A stretch of 64,000 nucleotides of DNA from 13-2-20CM-66-19 sp963824395 (GCA_963824395.1 CAWGPF010000001.1:1488001-1552000); one strand, 5' to 3'; counted from the first letter of the stretch, positions 9,520 to 16,194 are shown. Notes: generated from the letters alone by a model not told the origin. Numbers and translations are program-made.

Positions 9520-9769
9520 GATCTTTCTAAAAGCTTCGGCAGCTAAGGAAATCGACGCCGTCGACTCTAAGGCAGACCGCCGCCGGATCGTCGCAAGAAT
9601 TGCCGCCTTGGCCGAGAACCCTCGCTCACAGCAGACCGAGAAACTTGCCGGGTACGACGACCGCTATCGGATACGCCAAGGCCAGTATCGCATCGTCTAT
9701 TTCATCGACGACGCGCAGCGCCACGTGACAATCTTTAAGGTCGGGCACCGAAGAGATATCTACCGCTAG
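9506..9769 (+). CDS. Cassette 2: RelE/ParE-superfamily toxin
   Basis: 87 residues with the RelE fold pattern: YKIFLKASAAKEIDAV, a basic helix pair DRRRIVARIAALAENPR, the core strands EKLAGYDDRYRIRQGQYRIVYFID and the C-terminal VTIFKVGHRRDIYR. The GxYRIRxGxYRIVY segment and the terminal HRRDIYR are diagnostic of RelE-type mRNA interferases, which cut mRNA in the ribosome; ParE relatives poison gyrase and cannot be fully excluded. It starts inside the antitoxin gene. The stop is 3 bp before the R'' box of the next attC, the compact spacing expected of a cassette. Confidence 0.9.
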   Translation: MAEYKIFLKASAAKEIDAVDSKADRRRIVARIAALAENPRSQQTEKLAGYDDRYRIRQGQYRIVYFIDDAQRHVTIFKVGHRRDIYR

Positions 9770-9772
9770 ATC

Positions 9773-9787
9773 ATCTAACCATGCTTC
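9773..9787 (+). repeat. attC site 2, left fragment (split by the inserted element)
   Basis: ATCTAAC (9773-9779) is a perfect R'' box (RYYYAAC) followed by CATGCTTC, which matches the left arm of the neighbouring attC sites. The match stops at 9787, where the terminal repeat of the 2.3-kb element begins. The arm resumes on the other side at 12119, after a repeat of the same bases. Confidence 0.8.
9776..9787. repeat. Target-site duplication, left copy
   Basis: TAACCATGCTTC here is identical to 12119-12130. Each copy abuts the outer end of a terminal inverted repeat. One further base on each side also matches, so the duplication is 12-14 bp depending on where the element's ends are placed. Confidence 0.75.
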
Positions 9788-9913
9788 GGGGGTATAGATA
9801 TATCCCACCGAAATAAACAACATGATTGGGGGGGCGCGACCGGGGCAACGCTGGAGAGGCATTAACCAAAAATCTCTGAGGCGCTCAGGCGGGGACAAAA
9901 GGTCACCCGCAGA

Positions 9914-11818
9914 TCAGTACCCCTTGATCCCAGCGCTCCTCCCGGCCATCGCACCTAGGCCGAAGCGTCGGGCTTCCTCCATATCGATACGAACATTTTT
10001 ACCTGCCTGCTTCATCATCGCAAGCAATTCGTTTCCATTTACCAGTGTCAAGGGTTTGTTGCTGGCGAATGAATATGCATCGGGTCCGAAAGTGCTCGTA
10101 GTGACGAGAATTCCCTTGTTCGCGCCCTCATTCATTACCGTGCCATACAGGTCACGGACAGATGAAACATCAACCGTATTGGTATAGCGCTTTGCTTGAA
10201 TGACGATTTTTCCTCCTTTGATTGGATCAGGATCAAGAACCATTGCATCAACACCACGATCTCGGCTCGCCTGCGTTACCTTTACCTCGACACCATCGCC
10301 GCCAAACATTTTCTCAAACAATTCGCGTATCAGGTGCTCAAACTTCTCCCAATCCATTGTCGCGAGATTCATACCGTCCGCCATTGTGTCAAATACTTCC
10401 TGGCCTGCCACAAACCTCGGGTCGCTCGTGTCAATCACCACTTGGGGCCGGATCGGAACTACCTCATCGATCACATGCGCCGATTGTCCATTGTGATGCT
10501 TGAATGAAGGATTGGGATCAATATCAGGCAAGCTGATTTCACGGAAATTCTGAGGTGTGTCCATTAGCGAAGCAACAAATGCACTTTCTTCTTTGCCTGT
10601 CGTCTTCGACTTGAATTTAACCCAGCCATTGACTGCTATAGCCTTAAGGTGATCACCAAAATCTGCCGCCGCGAACTCAACCGCTACTCGCAGTAGGATG
10701 CGGGAGTAAACTTCATCGAGCACGTCTTCCGTCTCGCGCTTTGTTGCATTCTTGAGATTTCTGTATGGAGCAATATTCGGTCGCTTTGCCTGTGACACCT
10801 TCATCACATGAAGTTCACGGAGGACAGGCAAGCGAACCTCGATGATCAGAGTCTCGCCAGATTGGTCAGTTCCTACCAAAAAGCGCTGTTCGCACCAATC
10901 GGGGAGGACAATCAGTCTCCCGATCGCTCCAAAGTACGCAGATAGCCCCTCCGTATCTCTGCGTTGATAACCTATTAGTAGTTGGCGGTATACCTGACGA
11001 TATTCAGAACACGCCTTACGATACGCATCAGATGCAGCTTGATACTCTGCGTTGAGCGTTTCCTGTCCCTCGATTAGGGCTCTCTCAACCGTGATCTTCT
11101 GTTGAGCTAGCTTCTGTTGAATAAGCAAAACGTTTTTGTTTGCATCTGAAATTCTGGGAATCAGCTTGGCAATCCGTGTACGGGCGGCGTTAACATCACT
11201 GAGTTCCTGTAAGTACAGCCGCCGCGCCAAGCGGCCGAGAACTGACTCGGCGTTGCGAACTTGGAAAATGGGTTCGTTGAACGATATGGATAGTGGCGCT
11301 ATGGGTTCGGGCCATCCGATTCCCGTTATCCTTGCCTTCGGCTTTGAAACTTGAAATAGACACTTATCTTGAGCCAATTGGCGAATCGTTTTAGTCGGGG
11401 CGGGATTTGTGCGTGTGCAGATCTCTTTAAAGTGATCAAGAACGATCGTCGTTGTGTTGCCGTCTCTGGCAGCGGGCAGTTCAATTTGCTGGAATATCGG
11501 TGGTCTAAAGTCATCCAGAACAACTTTCGGAATCTTCCAATTACTTGCAACCTTGATCATCGCCTCAGTTGCAACAATGGATTGTTCGTTTTCATCGATG
11601 TTTTCTGGTATCAACTGGGTTATCCGCGGGCTTAGCCGATGCCGCAGATATTGGCGTATTGTTTGTCCAGTTGATCGAGTTCCACTCGATGCCGCATGTC
11701 CTGTGGCAGCAAGTGCGCTCGCCCCCGCAGACAGGATTTCACTAACGATTTTTAGAATCCACAGAATTACGTAGCCAGCTGCAACTAGCAGGGCTATCCC
11801 TATAACGACATAATTCAC
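9914..11818 (-). CDS. Membrane-anchored Mrr-family restriction endonuclease-like protein
   Basis: 634 residues. Residues 1-25 form one transmembrane helix (VVIGIALLVAAGYVILWILKI). Residues about 60-200 are of unknown fold, about 205-285 are a predicted coiled coil (RIAKLIPRISDANKNVLLIQ onward), and a beta-rich middle domain follows. The C-terminal 150 residues are an Mrr_cat nuclease: FEHLIRELFEKMF, the DRGVDA aspartate, a VIQAKRY Q-x-K motif, and GTVMNEGANKGILVTTSTFG. Mrr enzymes cut modified or foreign DNA; the anchor suggests action at the inner membrane. The GTG start sits 6 bp after a TATAAT box, so the mRNA may be leaderless. It is the only gene in the inserted element and is oriented against the cassettes. 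Lower GC suggests transfer. Confidence 0.85.
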   Translation of the reverse strand: MNYVVIGIALLVAAGYVILWILKIVSEILSAGASALAATGHAASSGTRSTGQTIRQYLRHRLSPRITQLIPENIDENEQSIVATEAMIKVASNWKIPKVVLDDFRPPIFQQIELPAARDGNTTTIVLDHFKEICTRTNPAPTKTIRQLAQDKCLFQVSKPKARITGIGWPEPIAPLSISFNEPIFQVRNAESVLGRLARRLYLQELSDVNAARTRIAKLIPRISDANKNVLLIQQKLAQQKITVERALIEGQETLNAEYQAASDAYRKACSEYRQVYRQLLIGYQRRDTEGLSAYFGAIGRLIVLPDWCEQRFLVGTDQSGETLIIEVRLPVLRELHVMKVSQAKRPNIAPYRNLKNATKRETEDVLDEVYSRILLRVAVEFAAADFGDHLKAIAVNGWVKFKSKTTGKEESAFVASLMDTPQNFREISLPDIDPNPSFKHHNGQSAHVIDEVVPIRPQVVIDTSDPRFVAGQEVFDTMADGMNLATMDWEKFEHLIRELFEKMFGGDGVEVKVTQASRDRGVDAMVLDPDPIKGGKIVIQAKRYTNTVDVSSVRDLYGTVMNEGANKGILVTTSTFGPDAYSFASNKPLTLVNGNELLAMMKQAGKNVRIDMEEARRFGLGAMAGRSAGIKGY

Positions 11819-11824
11819 AGCGCC

Positions 11825-11830
11825 ATTATA
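11825..11830 (-). promoter_or_regulatory. -10 element for the Mrr-family gene
   Basis: A perfect TATAAT lies on the minus strand and ends 6 bp before the GTG start at 11818. No strong -35 is seen at the expected distance. Transcription would begin at the start codon. Confidence 0.45.
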
Positions 11831-12082
11831 ATCCGCTCAGGTATGGGAACAGGCTGAGCTGTTTCTCGATGATCACCGCCGAGGTTGATTGCCTCATAAA
11901 AGGTATCGAACGCGGCTTCAACGGTGTATGCCACGTGCTGAGTATAGTGGCTTCGCGCTCGTTATCCGCGTTCCAGGCTGTTCGCGAAGTGCCGTGCCGC
12001 GACTGTTTTGTAGCCTGTCGACCTGTGAGGTGAGAGTGTCCCGCGCGATGCGACAGATGGGTTGTTCGGTGCAGCGATCTCT
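11831..12082. other. Non-coding interval of the inserted element
   Basis: About 250 bp between the -10 box of the nuclease gene and the right terminal repeat. I see no convincing gene: an 86-codon frame on the + strand (11889-12149) reads through the terminal repeat into attC and has no recognisable domain. The stretch could hold regulatory sequence or a remnant. Confidence 0.4.
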
Positions 12083-12115
12083 TTGTGGTTTATTTCTGCG
12101 GGCTATATCTATACC

Positions 12116-12239
12116 CCCTAACCATGCTTCGAGCGGCCGTGATGCGTGAGATTAAGTGCGCCGCGAGCACAGTGAAACAGTGTGTGCTCGCGTTGCTCTT
12201 TGGACCGCGGCTGACGGCCGCTCAAGCTCACCGTTAGAG
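12116..12239 (+). repeat. attC site 2, right copy (124 nt)
   Basis: CCCTAAC (12116-12122) stands in for the R'' box, its first bases supplied by the end of the inserted element. GTTAGAG (12233-12239) is the R' box. The outer arms (GAGCGGCCG / CGGCCGCTC) and inner stem (GCGAGCAC / GTGCTCGC) match attC site 1, and the total length is the same. The site therefore looks structurally intact apart from the swapped left box. Confidence 0.8.
12119..12130. repeat. Target-site duplication, right copy
   Basis: TAACCATGCTTC directly follows the CCCCC end of the right terminal repeat and equals 9776-9787. It is also the natural left arm of the attC, so the duplicated target was part of the attC sequence. 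Confidence 0.75.
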
Positions 12240-12258
12240 TCCATCAAACAGAACTCTC

Positions 12259-12657
12259 GTGCCCTCCGCTTACGCAACGATAGCCCAATGGCTGCGGCGC
12301 CTGTGTCGCACGAGACTGGTTCTCGCCTCGCTGGTCGTAGCTGTAGCGCTGCTCTTTGTTGTTAATCCCGAAATACGCCTTCTTTTGCTTTGGCTCGACT
12401 TCATTGGCTTCGATCTTGTGCTTCTAATCTTGGCATTTGAACTCCGCCACTTCTTCGGCGCGGTGCGCCCCCTGTTCGTTGCCGTACGGCCGTTTTGGAT
12501 TCTGTCTCTTATCTTCCCGAAGATCTCGCCGAGCCTTACCCTCGTTGAGACAGGTCCCAGGGTTGCCCTTTGCGCCCTGCTCCTGCCATTGGCTGCCTCA
12601 GCAGGGCTCGTTTGGAACGTTATGAAAGCGGTCGCCGGCCGCGGTGGCGGCCTTTGA
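12259..12657 (+). CDS. Cassette 3: membrane protein of unknown function
   Basis: 132 residues from GTG 12259, which lies only 25 bp into the cassette. There are three or four hydrophobic segments: LVLASLVVAVALLFVV, LLLLWLDFIGFDLVLLILAF, a weaker FWILSLIFP, and VALCALLLPLAASAGLVW. The N-terminus is basic (WLRRLCRTR). No family is recognised. No Shine-Dalgarno sequence is visible; it may depend on a cassette promoter upstream. The stop is 4 bp before the next R'' box. Attribution as a real gene rests on its cassette position and coherent membrane pattern. Confidence 0.6.
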   Translation: MPSAYATIAQWLRRLCRTRLVLASLVVAVALLFVVNPEIRLLLLWLDFIGFDLVLLILAFELRHFFGAVRPLFVAVRPFWILSLIFPKISPSLTLVETGPRVALCALLLPLAASAGLVWNVMKAVAGRGGGL

Positions 12658-12661
12658 TGGA

Positions 12662-12739
12662 CTCTAACCCTCGCTTGGAGCGGCCGTGAGACATCGTCTA
12701 GTGGCGTCCGCACGCAGCCGCTCGAGCTCATCGTTAGAC
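12662..12739 (+). repeat. attC site 3 (78 nt)
   Basis: CTCTAAC (12662-12668) and GTTAGAC (12733-12739) bound a shorter site. Its left arm has GGAGCGGCCG and its right arm CAGCCGCTCGAGC, pairing as in the other sites. The inner stem is different and shorter (loop near GACATCG...GTCCGCACG), so this site belongs to the same family with a reduced variable region. Confidence 0.8.
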
Positions 12740-12747
12740 GGCTAGAT

Positions 12748-13077
12748 GTGCCGAGATACGAAGTAACTGTTCAGGGCAGAGGCATCGCTGTACCGATTCA
12801 GGGTTCCGTCGCCGTCGGATTCTTTCGGCTCGTCCAAGTCACCGCTCGAGATCCTGTTGAGGCACAAGAACGTGCGGTCGAACTCGTTCGCTCAGATTGG
12901 CACTCCGGACTCAATGCATCTTTAAATCGTAGCGGGATGCTTTACCTGACCATCGACACGATCGGCCTGTTGTCCTGGTGGCACCGGATTCTGGGGGCGC
13001 CGAAGGGATACATATTTTTCTCTGAAGACGGGGTCCAAACGCCGTCTAACGGTGCTTCGAGCGGCCCTGATGGGTGA
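12748..13077 (+). CDS. Cassette 4: small hypothetical protein ending inside attC
   Basis: 109 residues from GTG 12748. The protein is beta-rich (RYEVTVQGRGIAVPIQGSVAVGFFRLVQV), has an ARDPVEAQERAVELV helix, and later LSWWHRILGAPKGYIFF. No signal peptide is seen and no family is recognised. The last ten or so residues (SNGASSGPDG) are encoded by the left arm of attC site 4, so part of the recombination site is translated. The GTG lies 9 bp after the previous R' box, giving a minimal leader; a promoter within or upstream of the array would be needed. Confidence 0.6.
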   Translation: MPRYEVTVQGRGIAVPIQGSVAVGFFRLVQVTARDPVEAQERAVELVRSDWHSGLNASLNRSGMLYLTIDTIGLLSWWHRILGAPKGYIFFSEDGVQTPSNGASSGPDG

Positions 13078-13122
13078 GACTTGCTGGCTCGCGAGCACAG
13101 AGAGAGCGTATGTGCTCGCGGC
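13044..13122 (+). repeat. attC site 4, right arm missing
   Basis: GTCTAAC (13044-13050) is a perfect R'' box followed by GGTGCTTCGAGCGGCC and a complete inner stem GCGAGCAC...GTGCTCGC like sites 1 and 2. After about 13122 the expected right arm (CGGCCGCTC...GTTA) is absent, and the DUF6632-like gene follows. A matching right arm appears only at 13596-13622. Confidence 0.7.
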
Positions 13123-13147
13123 GCTTAGGGGAAGGTAGGGTCGAGTT

Positions 13148-13537
13148 ATGAACGCTTCAGATCGCGTGAAATTCCTGCGGATCGCCTTAGTTGTGGTCGG
13201 TCTCATCTTTCTCTTGGGCGTGTGCCCGCTCACGCTCGTGTGGCCGGCGGGCTGGGCCTGGCATCACACGGGGCAGTCTCTGTATCTGCAAATGATTCTC
13301 GGGGTGTATGCGACCCTGGGCGTGTTTCTCCTCATGGCATCCCGAGACCCGCTCGCTCACCGGAGCCTGATTTGGTTTACCGTCTGGTCGAGCATCGTGC
13401 ACGGCGCAATCATGGCGGCCCAGGCGATCGCGTACCCCGAGCACGTCGGACACCTCTGGGGAGACGTTCCGGCGCTGTTGATTGTCGCAGGTGTACTGGC
13501 ATTTCTGATGCCGCGGCGTGGTGCAGCGCTCAGCTGA
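13148..13537 (+). CDS. DUF6632-like small membrane protein
   Basis: 129 residues with four transmembrane segments: FLRIALVVVGLIFLLGVCPLTL, LQMILGVYATLGVFLLM, LIWFTVWSSIVHGAIMAAQAI and LLIVAGVLAFLMP. The pattern RIALVVVGL, a LIWFTVWSSIVH motif, and HVGHLWGDVPALL looks like the DUF6632 family of four-helix proteins; the assignment is from memory. The ATG at 13148 lacks a strong Shine-Dalgarno. The gene sits between a left attC half and a right attC half, so either it is a cassette with a damaged attC or it interrupts one. Confidence 0.7.
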   Translation: MNASDRVKFLRIALVVVGLIFLLGVCPLTLVWPAGWAWHHTGQSLYLQMILGVYATLGVFLLMASRDPLAHRSLIWFTVWSSIVHGAIMAAQAIAYPEHVGHLWGDVPALLIVAGVLAFLMPRRGAALS

Positions 13538-13595
13538 GACTGCGCACGATGGGAGACGTCGTATGGGCAATGTGGGCGTTTATTTCATGGCAGCA

Positions 13596-13622
13596 CGCGG
13601 CCGCTCGCGCTCATCGTTGGCA
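13596..13622 (+). repeat. attC right arm (left arm not found nearby)
   Basis: GCGGCCGCTCGCGCTCATC followed by GTTGGCA (13616-13622) matches the right arm and R' position of site 3. The R' box deviates from GTTRRRY at its last two bases. No left box or inner stem precedes it after the DUF6632-like gene. It may be the separated right half of site 4 or the remnant of a fifth site. Confidence 0.6.
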
Positions 13623-13627
13623 CACAC

Positions 13628-14026
13628 ATGAGCAAGTGGCTGTACGCCGCCACTGTGCCGTTGCTCATGTCGCTGAGCAGCTGCATTGAGATAACGACAT
13701 ACGTGTCGCCCTCGGCGTCAGGTACGGTATTAGATGCCGCCTCTGAGAAGCCCATTCAGGGGGCTGCGGTGTCGTTGGAGGACCATCCGGGCTTGTTCGC
13801 GCAAACGAACGCCGACGGACAGTTCGTTTTGGAGCCCATTACGCGCAAGACACACCTCTTTGTGCTCGCGCCTTACGAATCACTGCCGCCAAGCGGTATC
13901 GTGGTCGTCTCCGCCGCCGGCTACGTTTCGAAGCAAGTAGCCGTCAGGGGCAGCGACAACGCACTGCGCGTCTCATTGGACAGGGCGACATCCGTGCGGC
14001 CGAAGCCACAGCAGGAGCGACCGTAG
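13628..14026 (+). CDS. Lipoprotein with carboxypeptidase-regulatory-like domain
   Basis: 132 residues. The lipoprotein signal ends in LLMSLSSC, with the lipid-bearing cysteine at residue 19. The mature part is a single transthyretin-like beta sandwich: SGTVLDAASEKPIQGAAVSLED, NADGQFVLEP, VVVSAAGYVSKQVAV. This is the carboxypeptidase-regulatory-like fold found in many envelope proteins, usually structural or adhesive rather than enzymatic. The ATG follows the attC right arm by 5 bp, so it could be the last cassette of the array. Its attC has not been found downstream. Outer-membrane location is inferred from the lack of Asp at +2. Confidence 0.75.
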   Translation: MSKWLYAATVPLLMSLSSCIEITTYVSPSASGTVLDAASEKPIQGAAVSLEDHPGLFAQTNADGQFVLEPITRKTHLFVLAPYESLPPSGIVVVSAAGYVSKQVAVRGSDNALRVSLDRATSVRPKPQQERP

Positions 14027-14216
14027 TGTGCGCGACAACGTGCGCCGCCGCGACCTCGACGCTCTGCAGCGTGCGCGATACCGGTCCGACTCACGCCAGC
14101 TACTGCGGTCACGACACGCTCCCGCGTCACGGGTTGAACAGCGTCGGGCGCGCGCTCAAACTGCGCATGAGAACCTGAAGGGCACTGCGCTTGCCCGAAC
14201 CTCAGGACCGCGACTT

Positions 14217-14582
14217 ATGATTCTTGGATTGCGAACTGCCCTTTATCCGGTGGCTGATCTGGCGGCGGCGGCGCGCTGGTACGCGGAAGTGCTCGGCGTG
14301 TCCCCTTATTTCAATGAGCCGTTCTACGTCGGGTTCTCGGTGGGTGGGTTTGAGCTGGGGCTTATCCCTGACGGTGTACCCGGGACTGCCGGACCGCAGC
14401 CGCTGTGGGGAGTTGCGGACATTGCGTCGGCCCATGCACGGCTGATCACCCTCGGCGCAGCGCCACTTGATCCCGTCACGGATGTCGGCGGCGACATCCG
14501 GGTCGCGGCGGTCGTGGACCCCTTCGGCAACCGCTTGGGGCTGATCGAGAATCCCAATTTCGTAGCCAGCGCCGTGCGCTGA
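14217..14582 (+). CDS. VOC (glyoxalase/bleomycin-resistance) family protein
   Basis: 121 residues, one VOC domain: LRTALYPVADLAAAARWYAEVLGVSP, FYVGFSVGGFELGLIPDG, VADIASAHARLITLGAAP and the C-terminal VVDPFGNRLGLIEN. The terminal Glu of the last strand (LIEN) is the usual metal ligand, while the first-strand ligand position is Thr-Ala-Leu rather than His, so metal binding is uncertain. Single-domain VOC proteins act as homodimers on varied small molecules. I chose the ATG at 14217; an upstream reading frame is low-complexity Arg/Ala. About 190 bp upstream is non-coding. Confidence 0.85.
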   Translation: MILGLRTALYPVADLAAAARWYAEVLGVSPYFNEPFYVGFSVGGFELGLIPDGVPGTAGPQPLWGVADIASAHARLITLGAAPLDPVTDVGGDIRVAAVVDPFGNRLGLIENPNFVASAVR

Positions 14583-14610
14583 GCCGGCCGGAAAACACCG
14601 AGGTCATGCC

Positions 14611-15033
14611 ATGAAGATCGCTCTGGCCCTGTGCACCCTCCTGCTGTGGGCAGCCGCGGTCCCGGCCGCCGCCCCTCCGTCTGTCGCGCCCGAGGAGGCC
14701 GCCGCATCCGCCGCGCTGGCCTGGCTCGCGCTCGTTGACGCCGGTGACTACGCGCAGAGCTGGAGCAGCGCCTCCTCCATGTTTCGTCAGAAGGTCTCCG
14801 CAGCGCAGTGGCAAACCGCCGCATCGGGCACTCGTGTTCCCCTGGGCGCCCTGAAATCGCGCAAGCTGCGCTCCGCTACCGCAAAGAGCGCTCTGCCCGG
14901 CGCGCCGGACGGGCACTACGTGGTGCTCCAGTTCGATTCGTCGTTTGAGCACAAGGCGAGTGCCGTGGAGACCGTCACGCCCATGCTGGATTCGGACCGC
15001 CAATGGCACGTGTCAGGCTACTACATCAGGTAG
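14611..15033 (+). CDS. DUF4019 exported protein
   Basis: 140 residues with a signal peptide (KIALALCTLLLWAAAVPAAA). The mature part follows the DUF4019 pattern: AALAWLALVDAGDYAQSW, FRQKVSAAQWQ, TRVPLGALKSRKL, LPGAPDGHYVVLQF and a terminal WHVSGYYIR. The fold is probably NTF2-like or cystatin-like, and the role is unknown. The ATG has GAGG 8 bp upstream. It is 28 bp after the VOC gene and may share its transcript. Confidence 0.88.
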   Translation: MKIALALCTLLLWAAAVPAAAPPSVAPEEAAASAALAWLALVDAGDYAQSWSSASSMFRQKVSAAQWQTAASGTRVPLGALKSRKLRSATAKSALPGAPDGHYVVLQFDSSFEHKASAVETVTPMLDSDRQWHVSGYYIR

Positions 15034-15137
15034 CACGGGACGCCCGGGGCCGGGTACGGCCGGGAGTCGTGCCGGTGCCTGCGCCGCGCGCCCGCGGGAC
15101 CGTGGCGCTCGCCTGCTGCCACTGAGGTGTGCGCCCC

Positions 15138-15506
15138 ATGCCCGCTCCAGAATCCGTCGATGCGTACATTGCGGCAGCGCCTCAAGCAGTGCGGCCCATC
15201 CTGGAGGCGATTCGCACCACGGTGCGTAACGCTGCGCCCGCGGCCGAAGAGCGCATCAGCTATGGCATGCCGGCCTACTTTCAGGGCGGAGTACTGGTCT
15301 ATTTCGGGGCATTTAAAGAGCACATCGGTTTCTATCCGCCGCTACGCGACAAATCATTGAAGCCGCTGCTCGCCCGCTACGCCGGCGCCAAGGGCAACCT
15401 GCAGTTCCCGCTGTCGCAGCCCATGCCGCACGCGCTCATTGCCAGAATCGTCGCAGCCCGCATCAAGCAACGAGGCCAACCCAGGACGGTGAAAGCGCGC
15501 TCCTAA
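15138..15506 (+). CDS. DUF1801 / YdhG-like protein
   Basis: 122 residues of the DUF1801 family: VDAYIAAAPQAVRPILEAIRTTVR, AEERISYGMPAYFQGGVLVYFGAFKEHIGFYP and LQFPLSQPMPHALIARIV. Related proteins include the Bacillus protein annotated as an intracellular iron chaperone (YdhG-like), but the molecular role of most members is unknown. The ATG at 15138 has GAGG 10 bp upstream; a GTG at 15129 would add three residues. The protein is cytoplasmic and single-domain. Confidence 0.85.
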   Translation: MPAPESVDAYIAAAPQAVRPILEAIRTTVRNAAPAAEERISYGMPAYFQGGVLVYFGAFKEHIGFYPPLRDKSLKPLLARYAGAKGNLQFPLSQPMPHALIARIVAARIKQRGQPRTVKARS

Positions 15507-15838
15507 GGAACGTGGGGTACAGCCTCAAGGCGTTGCTCCCCATTCCGGTCGTGCCGCGAGGTACACCAGCCATGCGCGATCGTTGCGCTGGCGCACGCGC
15601 GCCGCGCCTGGATCCGCCGGATCCTGACATCGAGGCGTGGCTGGACCCTGGGGACTCAGGTCATCGCACAGAGCGTCTCTAACGGTCCTGCGCCGCCGCG
15701 GGAAACTCGGCCGCTGTGAGGAGAGTCCGGTTTGCGTCCGGGCGTTGAGCTTCGGGCCCAAGCGTTGCCCCCCAACTGCGCGCTCCATGTCAGAGGGTGA
15801 TATATCTGTGGCGCACCAGGCCTTAGGCGGAGGCACGC
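15507..15838. other. 332-bp interval without a supported gene
   Basis: No frame here encodes a recognisable protein. A CTCTAAC box (15677-15683) and a GTTGAGC box (15744-15750) are spaced like an attC, but the arms between them do not match the local attC family. A degenerate cassette end is possible but not supported. Confidence 0.4.
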
Positions 15839-16153
15839 ATGATTTGTCGGATGTGGCACGGACGAACGGCGCGCGACAAGGCCGCCGCGTATGCCGCCTT
15901 CCTCGAACGGCGGGCAATTCCGGATTACCGCTCAGTTCCCGGTAACCTGAGCGTTGCCATCCTGCGGCGCGATGAGGGCGACGTGACACACTTCCTCACG
16001 GTGACGCACTGGGACAGCGAGGGCAGCATCCGTGCCTTTGCCGGCGCCGAGCCGCTCAAGGCCAAGTATTATCCGGAAGACGAGGGCTATCTTCTGGAGT
16101 TTGAGCCGCGGGTCCAGCATTACATCGTGACGGCGCGTGCACCTACGGCCTGA
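15839..16153 (+). CDS. ABM-like (antibiotic biosynthesis monooxygenase fold) protein
   Basis: 104 residues with a dimeric alpha/beta-barrel pattern: an N-terminal ICRMWHGRTARDKAAAYAAFL, then VPGNLSVAILRRDEGDVTHFLTVTHW and IRAFAGAEPLKAKYYPEDEGYLLEFEP. Relatives are small cytoplasmic proteins related to antibiotic-biosynthesis monooxygenases, mostly of unknown substrate. The family call rests on this pattern and is not certain. The start at 15839 has AGGCGGAGG upstream. It stands alone between unrelated small genes. Confidence 0.75.
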   Translation: MICRMWHGRTARDKAAAYAAFLERRAIPDYRSVPGNLSVAILRRDEGDVTHFLTVTHWDSEGSIRAFAGAEPLKAKYYPEDEGYLLEFEPRVQHYIVTARAPTA

Positions 16154-16194
16154 GCGCCAAGGCGCCCGCGCTGCCGCACGTCCTGGAGGATCGG

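Larger units (their letters stand above)
9788..12118. mobile_element. Terminal-inverted-repeat element carrying an Mrr-type nuclease
   Basis: A 2331-bp unit lies inside attC site 2. Its ends are 36-bp inverted repeats (9788-9823 and 12083-12118) matching at 31 of 36 positions by eye; both begin GGGGGTATAGATATA and share GAAATAAAC further in. A 12-bp direct repeat of the attC arm flanks it, as expected for a target-site duplication. GC content is visibly lower than in the surrounding genome. The only convincing gene is the 634-residue Mrr-family nuclease on the minus strand; no DDE, HUH, serine or tyrosine transposase is recognisable. It may be mobilised in trans, or be a nuclease-gene insertion with long target duplication of the kind reported for some restriction-modification genes. 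Confidence 0.75.

Noticed and set aside
11889..12149. An 86-codon + strand frame within the inserted element
   Set aside because: It reads through the terminal repeat into attC and has no recognisable domain or start signal.
14133..14139. GTTGAAC box that fits GTTRRRY after the lipoprotein gene
   Set aside because: No matching left box or inverted arms were found nearby, so it is probably chance.
15677..15750. A possible degenerate attC (CTCTAAC and GTTGAGC boxes 74 nt apart)
   Set aside because: The boxes fit, but the arms between them do not pair like the local attC family and no matching inner stem is present; kept as a low-level suspicion only.
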